DNA of 30,064 nt, taken from the IMG/VR virus record IMGVR_UViG_3300045902_000259, positions 1 to 30,064 of that record; one strand, written 5' to 3'. Origin of the DNA: a virus. Shown here one piece after another: positions 7,867 through 15,462 of the stretch; the first letter of the stretch is position 1, and every line of letters starts with the position of its first letter. The position numbers and the translations under genes are program-made. The notes beneath the pieces were generated by a model, which saw only the letters and a program-made list of their open reading frames with translations, was not told the DNA's origin and made no database searches.

Positions 7867-8304
7867 ATGGAACTTGTCGATGTGGTGGCGCTAGCCCACT
7901 TCGAAGATTCTCGGGTCGGCAGCGTCGCGCGTAAGCAGCGCGTGCGCATCTCCGCTGAACTTGCCGATCAGCTCGCCAGCATGGGGCTCGTCCAGCGTGT
8001 TGTCCCTTTCGAGCCGGCGACGACCGCGCCCGTTCCATTCAAGGGCGATGGAGCGGGCGAGTTGTCGCCGTCGTCGCTTCCGGCCCATCACTCACACGCA
8101 GCGACTGTGACCTCGTCGCTGCAGCCCGAGTCGAGCGAGGATGGCGCGTCATCGTCATCAACGACTCCTGGCAACTTCTCCCCGACGCAGACGTCCTCTA
8201 CGCCTGCGACGGCACCTGGTGGGACGTCAAAGGCGCGCAGGCGCGCGAGTTCAAGGGCGAGCGATGGACGCAGGACCGAGGTGCCGCCGTCAAGCACCAG
8301 CTGA
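7867..8304 (+). CDS. Small head/connector-region protein
   Basis: The first ~45 codons look like a real protein: MELVDVVALAHFEDSRV, then VARKQRVRISAELADQLASMG and LVQRVVPFE. This resembles the short proteins between capsid and connector genes in many siphophages, whose role is not clear to me. ATG 7867 follows CGGAGAACGTCGA. After about residue 55 the frame becomes low-complexity Ser/Thr/Pro/Ala and runs 200 bases into the frame-0 coding sequence of the next gene without a stop. Only the N-terminal part is convincing. Either this protein has a long disordered tail or ribosomes change frame into the downstream gene. Confidence 0.6.
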   Translation: MELVDVVALAHFEDSRVGSVARKQRVRISAELADQLASMGLVQRVVPFEPATTAPVPFKGDGAGELSPSSLPAHHSHAATVTSSLQPESSEDGASSSSTTPGNFSPTQTSSTPATAPGGTSKARRRASSRASDGRRTEVPPSSTS

Positions 8305-8654
8305 ACTACGTCGAGTCGCGGAGCGCTCCAGGCCTGGGCCGCGGCGGCGTCATTCACCAAGGCGGCAACAGCGGGTACCAGGCGATCAACCTCGCCCATT
8401 GGTGGGGTGCGCGCAAGATCGTTCTGGTCGGCTTCGACTGCTCCAACGCGCCGGACGGTCGCGCGCATTGGTTCGGACAGCACGAGCGGCCGTTGTCGAC
8501 GCGTCAGCCGTTCGACATGTGGCTGCGTCTGTTCCCGACTCTCGCGCGCGACCTCGAAGCCGAGGGCGTACCTGTTGTCAACGCGAGTCGCGCGACTGCG
8601 CTCACATGCTTCGCTCGCGCGGCGCTGGAGGACGCGATTGATGCGGCTGCCTAA
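8061..8654 (+). CDS. DUF115/MptE-like fold protein, no canonical start codon
   Basis: This frame encodes VVAVVASGPSLTRSDCDL, WRVIVINDSWQLLPDADVLYA, a HQGGNSGYQAINLAHWWG region and RKIVLVGFDCS, ending at TAA 8652-8654. The early GSGPSL-type loop and the N-S-G-x-x-A-I-N-L-A helix are familiar from phage proteins of the DUF115/6-hydroxymethylpterin-diphosphokinase-like group, which are related to nucleotide-sugar-using enzymes. The frame is open from 7959 but has no ATG, GTG or TTG before the conserved region. The codon at 8061 is GTT, seven bases after GGAG (8050-8053), as if a GTG start had mutated. Alternatives are an ATT start at 8037, frameshifting from the 7867 frame, or a sequence error. 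It overlaps the methyltransferase gene downstream. Confidence 0.7.
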   Translation, partial: VVAVVASGPSLTRSDCDLVAAARVERGWRVIVINDSWQLLPDADVLYACDGTWWDVKGAQAREFKGERWTQDRGAAVKHQLNYVESRSAPGLGRGGVIHQGGNSGYQAINLAHWWGARKIVLVGFDCSNAPDGRAHWFGQHERPLSTRQPFDMWLRLFPTLARDLEAEGVPVVNASRATALTCFARAALEDAIDAAA

Positions 8655-9201
8655 AGAAAGCGTTCGCGGTGCGATCCGCGCGTTCATTGAACGTTTTGCG
8701 TGGCTGCTTGGCGACGACGTGCTGGAAGTAGGCTCGCGTGCGCACGATCCTGGCGCGTGGTGGATCATCAACCGCGACCTCGCGCTCGGCCAGTGGACCG
8801 GCGTCGACATGCAGCCCGGTCACAACGTCGATCGCGTCGTCGACATGCACACTCCACCTGAAGAGTGGCGCGGCCGATTCACCGGCGTGCTTTGCTCCGA
8901 GGTGCTGGAGCATGTTCGGCGCCCAACTGTCTTCCTTGAGGGTGTGCGCAGCGTGATGCGCCCGGGAGGGCTGCTGGTCGTGACGACGCTGTTCTCGTTC
9001 CCAGAACACGGCTTCCCGAATGACTACCGGCGCTGGACACGCGCTGGGCTGGAAGCGGAGCTGGAGGACGCCGGATTCACGCGCATAGAGACGTTCTACG
9101 ACGGCGTCTCTACTGTTCACCTCAACGATCACGGCGAGCCTGGCACGACACGGCGCGATCTTCCGCGCCACGTCTTTGCGGTGGCGAGGGCGCCAGCATG
9201 A
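8641..9201 (+). CDS. Class I SAM-dependent methyltransferase
   Basis: A 186-residue protein of the Methyltransf_11/UbiE type. The SAM-binding motif I is DDVLEVGSRAHD (25-36). The acidic residue after strand 2 is TGVDMQPG (D56). Motif post-I/II appears as GVLCSEVLEHVRRP (82-95), and motif III as MRPGGLLVVTTLFSFPEHG (106-124). The acceptor substrate cannot be told from sequence. Its partners are a glycosyltransferase and an MptE/DUF115-like protein, so a modified sugar, glycan or virion surface is the likely target. ATG 8641 has GGAGG eight bases upstream. The 3' end overlaps the next start (ATGA). Confidence 0.85.
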   Translation: MRLPKESVRGAIRAFIERFAWLLGDDVLEVGSRAHDPGAWWIINRDLALGQWTGVDMQPGHNVDRVVDMHTPPEEWRGRFTGVLCSEVLEHVRRPTVFLEGVRSVMRPGGLLVVTTLFSFPEHGFPNDYRRWTRAGLEAELEDAGFTRIETFYDGVSTVHLNDHGEPGTTRRDLPRHVFAVARAPA

Positions 9202-9890
9202 TACAGTTGTTGACGACGACCGGAGCGCGCCCGCTGGCCTTCTCGCTGTGCGTGCGGTGGATGGCGCGGCAGACCTATCTTGGCCCCGTCAGCTGGATCA
9301 TCGTCGATGACGGCCCGGAAGAAGTTTCCGCGCCGGCCATCCGCGGCTGGTCGATTGGGCTCGTGCGCCCGACGCCGCGCTGGCGTCCTGGCGAAAACAC
9401 GCAGGCGCGCAATCTGCTCGCCGGCCTCGAAGTCGCCTCGACTTCTTGGCCGCTCTTCGTGATCGAAGACGACGACTGGTACTCGCCAGACTACCTGCGC
9501 GTGGTCACAGATTGGGTGCAGGAAGCCCCGCTCGTGGGCGAGGGCAAGGCGAGGTACTACAACGTCGCCTTGAGGCGCGGGATGGAGCATCTGAACGTCC
9601 GCCACGCAAGTCTGTGCTCTACCGGTATGGACGGGTCGACGATCCCTGCGTTCCGCGACGCTGTGCGCCGCGGCGATTGCTTCATTGACATTGACTTGTG
9701 GGCGCGAGCGAAGCACAAGAAGGTCTTCGTCGGCACACATCACTGCGTGGGCATCAAGGGCCTTCCCGGCCGGCCCGGCATCGGGATAGGTCACTCGCCC
9801 GACTTCAAGGGAAAATCCGACCCCGAAGGCGCGCTGCTGCGCTCGTGGATCGGCAACGATGCGGAGGTCTACCTTGGTCAAACCCCCTAA
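9198..9890 (+). CDS. Glycosyltransferase, GT-A fold (family 2-like)
   Basis: A 230-residue protein starting MIQLLTTTGARPLAF. It has VSWIIVDDGPE (31-41) with the nucleotide-binding DD, the ENTQARNLLAGLE helix, and VIEDDDWYSPDYL (88-100), the DxD-type metal- and nucleotide-sugar-binding site. A later acidic segment, GDCFIDIDLWARA, could hold the catalytic base. Enzymes of this fold transfer a sugar from an activated donor. In a phage head operon the acceptor could be capsid or tail protein, DNA, or a host surface glycan, and none of these is decided by sequence. It is the third gene of the modification block and overlaps the next gene. Confidence 0.85.
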   Translation: MIQLLTTTGARPLAFSLCVRWMARQTYLGPVSWIIVDDGPEEVSAPAIRGWSIGLVRPTPRWRPGENTQARNLLAGLEVASTSWPLFVIEDDDWYSPDYLRVVTDWVQEAPLVGEGKARYYNVALRRGMEHLNVRHASLCSTGMDGSTIPAFRDAVRRGDCFIDIDLWARAKHKKVFVGTHHCVGIKGLPGRPGIGIGHSPDFKGKSDPEGALLRSWIGNDAEVYLGQTP

Positions 9891-10497
9891 GCCTATCGCT
9901 GGCCAGACGCTCGCCCCGTTCATCGACCTCGAAGATGTTCGCGCTCACCTGCGCCTCGACGCTTCCGGGTCGCCGCCGACGCACCCCGACGACGACTTGA
10001 TCGAGGCGCTTGTCGAGGCTGCGCGCGACTTCATCGAAGGTTACACGGAGCAGTCCTGGGCCGTTCGAACGTTTGAACAGTCGCTGGCGGCGTTCCCAGC
10101 CGGCCAGATCGAGCTGGGCATCGGCCCGTACATCTCGCTCACTTCGATTGAGTACAAGGATGAAGACAACGCCGACGCGACGATCGACCTCGACGATGTG
10201 GTGGTGGACTCGTATGGCGACCGCGCGTTGGTGTATCCTGCGGTGAACTTCGTCTGGCCGCCGACGTACCAGAGTCCCGTCGCCATCACCATCACATTCA
10301 AGGCCGGCTTCGGCCCGACAGCGAGTTCGCCCATCGAGACGGTTCACCCGGTGCCCAAGGCGGTGCGCGCCGCCGCACTGCTTATCGTCGGCCACCTCTA
10401 CGAGAACCGCGAGGACACTGTTGAGAAGGCGCTCGCGTCGATTCCGATGGGTGCCTTGGCGTTGATTCAGCGCTACCGCACACGGCAGGGAGTGTGA
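9874..10497 (+). CDS. Head-tail connector (gp6-like / phiE125 gp8 family)
   Basis: A ~207-residue head-completion protein. It opens with IDLEDVRAHLRLD followed by HPDDDLIEALVEAARDFIEGYTEQSW, the helix-rich signature of the gp6-like connector family. Beta segments follow (IGPYISLTSIEYKDED, SPVAITITFKAGF). A final helix, VPKAVRAAALLIVGHLYENRED, is also typical. It forms the ring under the portal. I prefer TTG 9874, with GGAGG six bases upstream. ATG 9859 would add five residues. The gene overlaps the glycosyltransferase end and its stop overlaps the next start. Confidence 0.88.
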   Translation: MVKPPKPIAGQTLAPFIDLEDVRAHLRLDASGSPPTHPDDDLIEALVEAARDFIEGYTEQSWAVRTFEQSLAAFPAGQIELGIGPYISLTSIEYKDEDNADATIDLDDVVVDSYGDRALVYPAVNFVWPPTYQSPVAITITFKAGFGPTASSPIETVHPVPKAVRAAALLIVGHLYENREDTVEKALASIPMGALALIQRYRTRQGV

Positions 10498-10835
10498 TCG
10501 TGCGCGCAGGCAAGCTCAGGTTCCGCGTCGACATCGAACAGCCGATGCCTACCACCGACGCTGCTGGCGGCGAGGTGCCTGCGTTCGAGCTGTACGCGAC
10601 TGTGTGGGCCGACATCATGCCCCTCAAGGGCCGCGAGCGCCTGGCTTCTGACCAGGTGGTCGCCGAGGTCGACACGCGCATTGTGGTGCGGTGGAGCGAG
10701 CAGATCGACGCTGTCACGCCCAAGTGGCGGATTGTCCACGATGGGGCCGTTTACGACATCAAGTTTGTCGGCCACATCGGGCTGCGCCAGCGCGAGGTCG
10801 AGTTCATGTGTCAGTCCGGCGTCAACGAGGGATGA
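10494..10835 (+). CDS. Head-tail joining protein (SPP1 gp16 / HK97 gp7-like)
   Basis: A 113-residue beta-rich protein: GKLRFRVDIEQPMPTTDA, FELYATVWADIMPLKGRER, DTRIVVRWSEQIDAV, then WRIVHDGAVYDIKFVGHIG and the last strand REVEFMCQ. This order matches the Phage_H_T_join family, the stopper that seals DNA in the filled head and joins the tail. The GTG start overlaps the connector stop (GTGA). GTG 10500 is an alternative start two codons later. Confidence 0.88.
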   Translation: MIVRAGKLRFRVDIEQPMPTTDAAGGEVPAFELYATVWADIMPLKGRERLASDQVVAEVDTRIVVRWSEQIDAVTPKWRIVHDGAVYDIKFVGHIGLRQREVEFMCQSGVNEG

Positions 10836-10838
10836 GCC

Positions 10839-11396
10839 GTGGCCATAGCTGGGCGCGTATTGGGTCGTTCTTCGAGGGCTGGGGCGGAGACACACGTCGC
10901 TGGTTTGCGTGAGCTCCTGGCTGGTCTTTCTGAGCTGCCATTCGAGCTTGGCAAGGGCGCCATCTACTCTGCGCTGGGCGGAGCCGCGCGCGTCGTGCGC
11001 GACGCCGCGGCCGCCCGCGCGCCGGTCATCGACGGCAACGCGCCCATGGTTCAGGCCGGCTACCGCGGCGTTGGCACAATGAAGCGCGCGATACGCGCCT
11101 CGCGCTCGAAGATCAACAAGGGGCAGGCCGGATTGTGGGAGGTCATCGTTCGCGTCAAGCCGCTGAAGAAGTCGCAGGAGCGCAAGCTCGGCCGGCGAGG
11201 CGCGAAGAATCCCAACGACCCCTACTACTGGTGGTGGGTGGAGTTTGGAACGTCGAAGATGGCGGCTCGCCCTTTCATGCGGCCCGCGTTCAACGACACC
11301 AAGGCCACGCAGCTGGAGATCATGCGCAAGCGCATGCGCGTCGGCATCGAGCGCGCGGCCAAGAAGATTGAGCAGGAGGTGCGCCGTGCAGCTTGA
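10839..11396 (+). CDS. Tail-completion protein, HK97 gp10 family
   Basis: A 185-residue protein with VAGLRELLAGLSELPFELG, AARVVRDAAAARAPV, a basic loop (KKSQERKLGRRGAKN) and YYWWWVEFGTSKMAARPFMRPAF. The last segment, an EFGTsk-maArPFmrPA motif, is the clearest signature of the HK97 gp10 family. Members act at the head-tail junction during tail attachment. GTG 10839 has GGGATGA upstream. An odd N-terminus (AIAGRVLGRSSRAGAE) precedes the conserved part, so the true start may be a little later. The 3' end overlaps the next gene by 11 bases. Confidence 0.87.
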   Translation: MAIAGRVLGRSSRAGAETHVAGLRELLAGLSELPFELGKGAIYSALGGAARVVRDAAAARAPVIDGNAPMVQAGYRGVGTMKRAIRASRSKINKGQAGLWEVIVRVKPLKKSQERKLGRRGAKNPNDPYYWWWVEFGTSKMAARPFMRPAFNDTKATQLEIMRKRMRVGIERAAKKIEQEVRRAA

Positions 11397-11748
11397 GCAA
11401 GCGATCTACGACGCCTTGACAGCGTCGCCAGGCACCGCGGCCGGGCCGAACGTCACTCCGGGCGTGGCGCCGCAAGGCACCAGCGCCCTGCCGCGCATCA
11501 CGTTTGCGCGCGTGGGCAACTCGCCGTCTCTGACGCTTGGCGGCAACGCCGGCGTCGACTTCGTGCGCATTCAGGTCGACTGCTGGGCGGCTAGCTTCGT
11601 CGCGGCGAAGGCGCTCGCCGAGGAAGTTCGCGACATCCTCGAAGCACAACCGTTCAAGGCGTTGCTGCAAAGTGACTTCAGCGCCTACGAGGCGGACACC
11701 AAGCTGCACCGTTGGTCGGCCGACTACCGCTGCATCGACAAGTTGTGA
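11386..11748 (+). CDS. Tail terminator/completion protein (DUF3168)
   Basis: A 120-residue protein starting at GTG 11386 with GGAGG six bases upstream. It starts VQLEQAIYDALTASPG and contains ALPRITFARVGNSPSLTLGG, then FVRIQVDCWAASFVAAKALAEEVRDIL. It ends with LHRWSADYRCIDKL. The pattern, a short helix with the bound-value strand and a long A-rich helix after a beta strand, matches the DUF3168 family found between gp10-like and tail tube genes, thought to form the tail terminator ring. The longer frame upstream is a shadow of the gp10-like gene. Confidence 0.85.
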   Translation: MQLEQAIYDALTASPGTAAGPNVTPGVAPQGTSALPRITFARVGNSPSLTLGGNAGVDFVRIQVDCWAASFVAAKALAEEVRDILEAQPFKALLQSDFSAYEADTKLHRWSADYRCIDKL

Positions 11749-11766
11749 CCCCTTTCGGCCGACAAG

Positions 11767-11786
11767 CCTCGGCCTTCAGGCCGGGG
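11767..11786 (+). promoter_or_regulatory. Hairpin between tail-completion and tail-tube genes
   Basis: CCTCGGCC (11767-11774) and GGCCGGGG (11779-11786) can pair through eight bases, with one T-G wobble and a TTCA loop. A TTTTT run follows only at ~11800, 14 bases further, so it is not a standard terminator. The 11749-11877 gap also has an A/T-rich stretch ahead of the tail tube ribosome binding site. It may stabilise or attenuate mRNA so that tail tube protein is made in excess. Confidence 0.4.
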
Positions 11787-11877
11787 AGGATGTCAAGATT
11801 TTTCCCCGCAAGCTCAAAAATCGGCGAAAATTCCACGCGGCTAGCCCCGCAGTTTCTTCTCACGAAAGGCCCATCAC

Positions 11878-12303
11878 ATGAGCTCAAATGCCCTCGAATC
11901 ACAAGGCACCACCCTTAAGATCGCCACCCTCGGCTCGCCGGCCACATTCGTGGCAATCCCTGACGTTCGGGACATCAACTTCCGCACCGGCTCGGCCACC
12001 GTCATCGACACGACCGACCTGAGTGCCACCACCGCGAAGACCAAGCGCATGGGCCTGCCCGACGAAGGCCAACTGACGTTCACGCTGATGTTCCGCCCTC
12101 AGCAGGCGCAGCATGCTGAACTCGTTGCGGCGAAGGCCGATCGCAAGGCGCGCAACTTCCGCGTCGTGCTCACCGATGCGTCGCCGGCGACCGAATACGA
12201 GTTCGCGGGTTACGTCCTGTCGATCCCCATCTCGGCTGCTGTCGACGGCGTCATCGAGTCAAACGTCACCGTCGAGATCGACGGTCCGGTCACCGAGGTC
12301 TAA
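11878..12303 (+). CDS. Major tail tube protein
   Basis: A 141-residue beta-rich protein: LESQGTTLKIATLGSP, VAIPDVRDINFRTG, IDTTDLSATTAKTKRMGLPD, QLTFTLMFRP, and EYEFAGYVLSIPISAAVDG ending TVEIDGPVTEV. The order of the DLS-type loop, the GLPDEGQL turn and a terminal 'sn-v-ieidGp' strand is usual in siphovirus tail tube proteins (lambda gpV-like). It polymerises into the tube around the tape measure. It stands in front of the chaperone and tape-measure genes, the standard order. AAAGG lies ahead of ATG 11878. Confidence 0.88.
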   Translation: MSSNALESQGTTLKIATLGSPATFVAIPDVRDINFRTGSATVIDTTDLSATTAKTKRMGLPDEGQLTFTLMFRPQQAQHAELVAAKADRKARNFRVVLTDASPATEYEFAGYVLSIPISAAVDGVIESNVTVEIDGPVTEV

Positions 12304-12306
12304 GCC

Positions 12307-12651
12307 GTGGGCCTCTCGCGCGACGCTATCCTCGCTGCGGAAGACCGGAAGGTCGAGGAAGTTGAAGTGCCGGAGTGGGGTGGCACCGTCAAGGTCGCCA
12401 CGATGACGGGCACGCAGCGCGACTCGTGGGAGCAGTCTCTCGTCGGCAAGACCGGCGTCAACATCGCCAACATCCGCGCTCGCCTCGTGGCGGCGTGCGT
12501 TGTGGACGACTCTGGCGCGCGGCTCTTCACCGACGAAGACGCGATCGCTCTCGGCAACAAGAGCGCGATTGCGCTCGATCGGGTTGCGAAGGTCGCGCAG
12601 CGCCTCAATGGGCTCGGCAAGGAAGATGTCGAGGCGGCACGGGGAAACTGA
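12307..12651 (+). CDS. Tail assembly chaperone, short form (gpG-like)
   Basis: A 114-residue protein starting at GTG 12307 with GAGG upstream: LSRDAILAAEDRKVEEVEVPEW, TVKVATMTGTQRDSWEQSL, and the C-terminal ALDRVAKVAQRLNGLGKEDVEAARGN. This resembles lambda gpG-type chaperones that keep the tape measure protein soluble while the tube assembles. It ends at TGA 12649-12651, directly after a slippery GGGAAAC. Most ribosomes should stop here, giving an excess of this form over the frameshifted fusion. Confidence 0.88.
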   Translation: MGLSRDAILAAEDRKVEEVEVPEWGGTVKVATMTGTQRDSWEQSLVGKTGVNIANIRARLVAACVVDDSGARLFTDEDAIALGNKSAIALDRVAKVAQRLNGLGKEDVEAARGN

Positions 12652-12869
12652 TTCGCCGCCCCGAGCGGCGATTCTACTTCGAGCTCGCCGAGCGCCTCGG
12701 GATGCCTGTCGGCGAGATGCTTCGGCGAATGGATTCGGCAGAGATCACGGAATGGATCGCGTTCTATGACCTGAGAGCCAATCCGCCGAAGAAAGCGCAG
12801 ACGCCAGAGGAGATTCGCGCGACACTGTCTCAGATGATGCACCTGAAGCGAAGGAAGCGCAGTGGCTAG
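12307..12869 (+). CDS. Tail assembly chaperone fusion (gpGT-like) by -1 frameshift
   Basis: A -1 shift on GGGAAAC at 12642-12648 joins the first 113 residues plus K to a second frame: LIRRPERRFYFELAERLGMP, VGEMLRRMDSAEITEWIAFYD, then a basic tail (MMHLKRRKRSG), stop 12867-12869, 187 residues in all. The T-like part with its 'lg-pvgeml-r-ds-eitEWiafy' pattern fits the DUF4035-like second halves of phage chaperones. In lambda the GT fusion binds the tape measure and tube protein. The second frame has no start of its own near the junction, so expression depends on frameshifting. Its end overlaps the tape measure start. Confidence 0.88.
12642..12670 (+). promoter_or_regulatory. Programmed -1 ribosomal frameshift signal
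   Basis: The heptamer G GGA AAC (12642-12648) is read in frame as CGG GGA AAC TGA, exactly the X XXY YYZ arrangement, and differs from the lambda G-T site only in its last base. TGA comes next. Five bases after the heptamer a hairpin begins: TCGCCGC (12653-12659) pairs perfectly with GCGGCGA (12665-12671) around a CCCGA loop. Slippery site, stop and stimulatory stem are all in the expected positions. Confidence 0.93.
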
Positions 12870-14847
12870 CCTCGGTTCTCTTGTTGTTTCGCTCGCGATG
12901 GACACGGCCCGGTTCACGGGCGACGTGGGCAAGGCAACGCAGCAGATGGCTCGCCTCACGGCTGAGGCAGGAAAGATCGGCGCGGCGATCAGCGCCAGCA
13001 TCGGCGCCGGCATTGCGGTCGTCGGGTCGCTCGTCAAGTCGTCGATCGATGCCGCAGATGCCACGACCAAGCTCGCGTCGTCGATCGGCATGACGACTGA
13101 GCAGCTGTCTCGGTATGCCTACGCCGCCGAGCTGGCCGGCTTGTCGCAGGAAGAGCTCGGTGCGTCGGTCTCCAGGCTGGCCCGAACCGTTGCGGATGCG
13201 GCTGCTGGCGGCAAGTCGGCTTCGGACGTCTTCGCCTCGATGGGCATCAGCGTCCGAGGCGCCAACGGCGAGATCAAGAGTTCATCCGCGATCCTGGCCG
13301 AGGTTGCCGACAAGTTTGCGTCGTACGAAGACGGGATCGAGAAGACTGCGCTGGCCCAGGAGCTGTTCGGCAAGAGTGGCGCGCGGCTGATTCCGTTCCT
13401 CAATCAAGGATCGGCCGGCCTCGCTGAACTCGCCAAGGAAGCCGACGCGCTCGGCATCACGCTCACCGACTCTGCCGGCCGCGCGGCCGAAGAGTTCAAC
13501 GACAATCTGAAACGACTTCAGAAGGTCAAGGAGGGCTTGGGCCTGCAGATCGCGCAAAAGCTATTGCCGACTCTGGAGTCGTTGACCAAGCAGTTGTTTG
13601 ACTCCGCGAAGAACAGCAATGCGTTCGGCCGCGCGGCCGAGGTCGCCGCGACTGGCGTGAAGTTGCTCATCTCTTCTGGCGCAATTCTCGTCGGGGTGTT
13701 CAAGACGATTGGCGATGCCCTGGGCGGCGTCGCGGCCGCCGCGGTCGCGCTTTTCCAGGGTGAGTTCAAACGCGCGGCGAGCATCGCTGCGGATGCTGTT
13801 TCCGGAATCGGCGCCAACATCAAGGGCACCGCCTCAACCGTCGCCGCCATCTGGGAGGAAACAGGCAAGAAGGTCGAGGGTGACGCGCTGAAGACGGGCG
13901 GCAAGCTCGCTGCGCCGATCGTCCTCGCGGCTGAAAAGGTGCGCAAGGAAGCGAAGGCGATCAAGACCGAAGCCGAGAAGATCTATGAGCAGGTCGAGCG
14001 GCGCCTGTCTGCGCTGCAGCTTGATGTCGACACCGCAGGCGCCAGCGACCGTATCAAGGGCCTCATCGAGCTGACGCGGCTAGGCGCCACCGGCGAGCAG
14101 CTCCAGCGGTACCTCGACTTGAGCGCCGCGCTCGAAGCGTACAAGGCCAAGGTCGAGGCCACGGCGGAGGCTGAGCGCGCACGCATGGATTTGCTTCGTG
14201 AAGGTGCGTCGCTCACGGAGAAGATGCGCACGCCTTCGGAGGTGTTGGCTGACGAGCTTTCGCGCTTGAACAGGCTGCTTGAAGCTGGAGCGATCACCTG
14301 GGAGACGTACTCGCGCGCGGTCTTCGCCGCGCAGGACGCATTCGACGCCGCGCAGCCGTCCATCGATGCTGCTGCGTCTAAGGCCGAGCAGTTCGTCAAG
14401 CGTGCCAAGGAAAACATTCAGGACGCTTTTGGCGAGGGCCTCTACAACATGATGAACGGCAACTTCACCAAGATCGGTGACTCGTTCGTCCGCCTCATTC
14501 AGCGCATGGTGGCCGAGGCGCTCGCCGCCAAGCTGGCCGAGGCTTTGTTCAGTGGCGGCAGCAGCGGCTTCGGCGGAGCTCTTTCAGCCATTGGCGGAGC
14601 ACTCTTCGGCGGCAAGGCCTATGGCGGCCCAGTGTCTGCTGGGCGGCCCGTGCTTGTTGGGGAGCACCAACCCGAGGTGTTCATCCCGAGCACATCCGGC
14701 AACGTCGTTCCAGTCAGCAACATGGGTCGCACAGTCAACCTCACGGTGAATGTGCAGGCGACACCAGGCATGAGCAGACAAACCGCGCTTCAGCAAGGCC
14801 AGCAAATCGGCGAAGGCATTCAGCGCGCGATGGTTCGCAACGGGTGA
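12862..14847 (+). CDS. Tail tape measure protein
   Basis: A 661-residue protein that sets tail length and guides DNA ejection. The N-terminus (SLGSLVVSLAMDTARFTGDV) and the repeated Ala-rich amphipathic helices are typical. Hydrophobic stretches occur at ~37-60 (IGAAISASIGAGIAVVGSLV) and ~225-310. The C-terminus carries FGEGLYNMMNGNFTKIGDSF and a Gly-rich segment, then GGPVSAGRPVLVGEHQPEVF, the lambda gpH-type conserved end. At 661 residues the tail would be roughly 100 nm by the usual 1.5 Angstrom per residue, which is an estimate. GTG 12862 has AAGGAAG upstream and overlaps the chaperone fusion. Confidence 0.93.
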   Translation: MASLGSLVVSLAMDTARFTGDVGKATQQMARLTAEAGKIGAAISASIGAGIAVVGSLVKSSIDAADATTKLASSIGMTTEQLSRYAYAAELAGLSQEELGASVSRLARTVADAAAGGKSASDVFASMGISVRGANGEIKSSSAILAEVADKFASYEDGIEKTALAQELFGKSGARLIPFLNQGSAGLAELAKEADALGITLTDSAGRAAEEFNDNLKRLQKVKEGLGLQIAQKLLPTLESLTKQLFDSAKNSNAFGRAAEVAATGVKLLISSGAILVGVFKTIGDALGGVAAAAVALFQGEFKRAASIAADAVSGIGANIKGTASTVAAIWEETGKKVEGDALKTGGKLAAPIVLAAEKVRKEAKAIKTEAEKIYEQVERRLSALQLDVDTAGASDRIKGLIELTRLGATGEQLQRYLDLSAALEAYKAKVEATAEAERARMDLLREGASLTEKMRTPSEVLADELSRLNRLLEAGAITWETYSRAVFAAQDAFDAAQPSIDAAASKAEQFVKRAKENIQDAFGEGLYNMMNGNFTKIGDSFVRLIQRMVAEALAAKLAEALFSGGSSGFGGALSAIGGALFGGKAYGGPVSAGRPVLVGEHQPEVFIPSTSGNVVPVSNMGRTVNLTVNVQATPGMSRQTALQQGQQIGEGIQRAMVRNG

Positions 14848-14850
14848 CAC

Positions 14851-15462
14851 ATGGCATTCTTTGAGGAGCAATTCGACGTTCGTCTGTCATACGGAGCACG
14901 TGGCGGCCCCGTTTGGAGCACGTCTGTTGCGAAGGTGCAAAGTGGGCGTCGTTCCGCGAATCGCAACTGGAGCGCGCCGCTGCACCGCTACAACGTCGGT
15001 CACGCTGTCAAGACGAACGAGGATTTCGAGATCGTGCGTTCGTTCTTCTACGTGGTGTTCGGTCAGTACGACGGGTTCCGGTTCAAGGACTGGAGTGACT
15101 ACGAGGCGACACAAGCCAACTCTTCCGCCACGCTGATCACCGGTAACACCTATCAGCTTCAGCGCAAGTACACCGTCGGCAACCGAACCTTTCTGCGCAA
15201 AATTCAGAAGCCGCGTCCTGGCGTGCAGGTGCGCCGGCTGCGTTCCGGCACATGGTCGAATGCGACCGCGACCGTGGACACAACGACCGGCATCGCCACG
15301 ATCAGCGGTCACATCGCCGGCGACACCTATGCCTGGGTCGGCGAGTTTGACGTGCCTGTCGCCTTCATGTCTGACGAGATGGAGGCTGAGATCGTGGACC
15401 AGGGCGACGATGAGTTTCTTGTGCGCTGGCCCCAGATCATCGTCGAGGAGATTCGCTTGTGA
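14851..15462 (+). CDS. Tail tip protein, DUF2460 (GTA g12-like)
   Basis: A 203-residue protein: MAFFEEQFDVRLSYGARGGP, NRNWSAPLHRYNVGHAVKT, FFYVVFGQYDGFRFKDWSDYE, YTVGNRTFLRKIQKPRPG, then GEFDVPVAFMSDEMEAEI and WPQIIVEEIRL. These conserved blocks, in this order, define the DUF2460 family, equal to g12 (distal tail protein) of the Rhodobacter gene transfer agent. It forms a ring below the last tube ring and starts the tail-tip cone. It is followed directly by g13-, g14- and g15-type genes. Confidence 0.93.
   Translation: MAFFEEQFDVRLSYGARGGPVWSTSVAKVQSGRRSANRNWSAPLHRYNVGHAVKTNEDFEIVRSFFYVVFGQYDGFRFKDWSDYEATQANSSATLITGNTYQLQRKYTVGNRTFLRKIQKPRPGVQVRRLRSGTWSNATATVDTTTGIATISGHIAGDTYAWVGEFDVPVAFMSDEMEAEIVDQGDDEFLVRWPQIIVEEIRL

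Noticed and set aside
6914-8038. 374-codon - strand frame opposite the capsid gene
   Set aside because: Antisense shadow caused by the strong G/C third-position bias of the capsid gene.
11767-11802. Rho-independent terminator before the tail tube gene
   Set aside because: A stem exists, but the T run is 14 bases away from it, so it is listed only as a hairpin.
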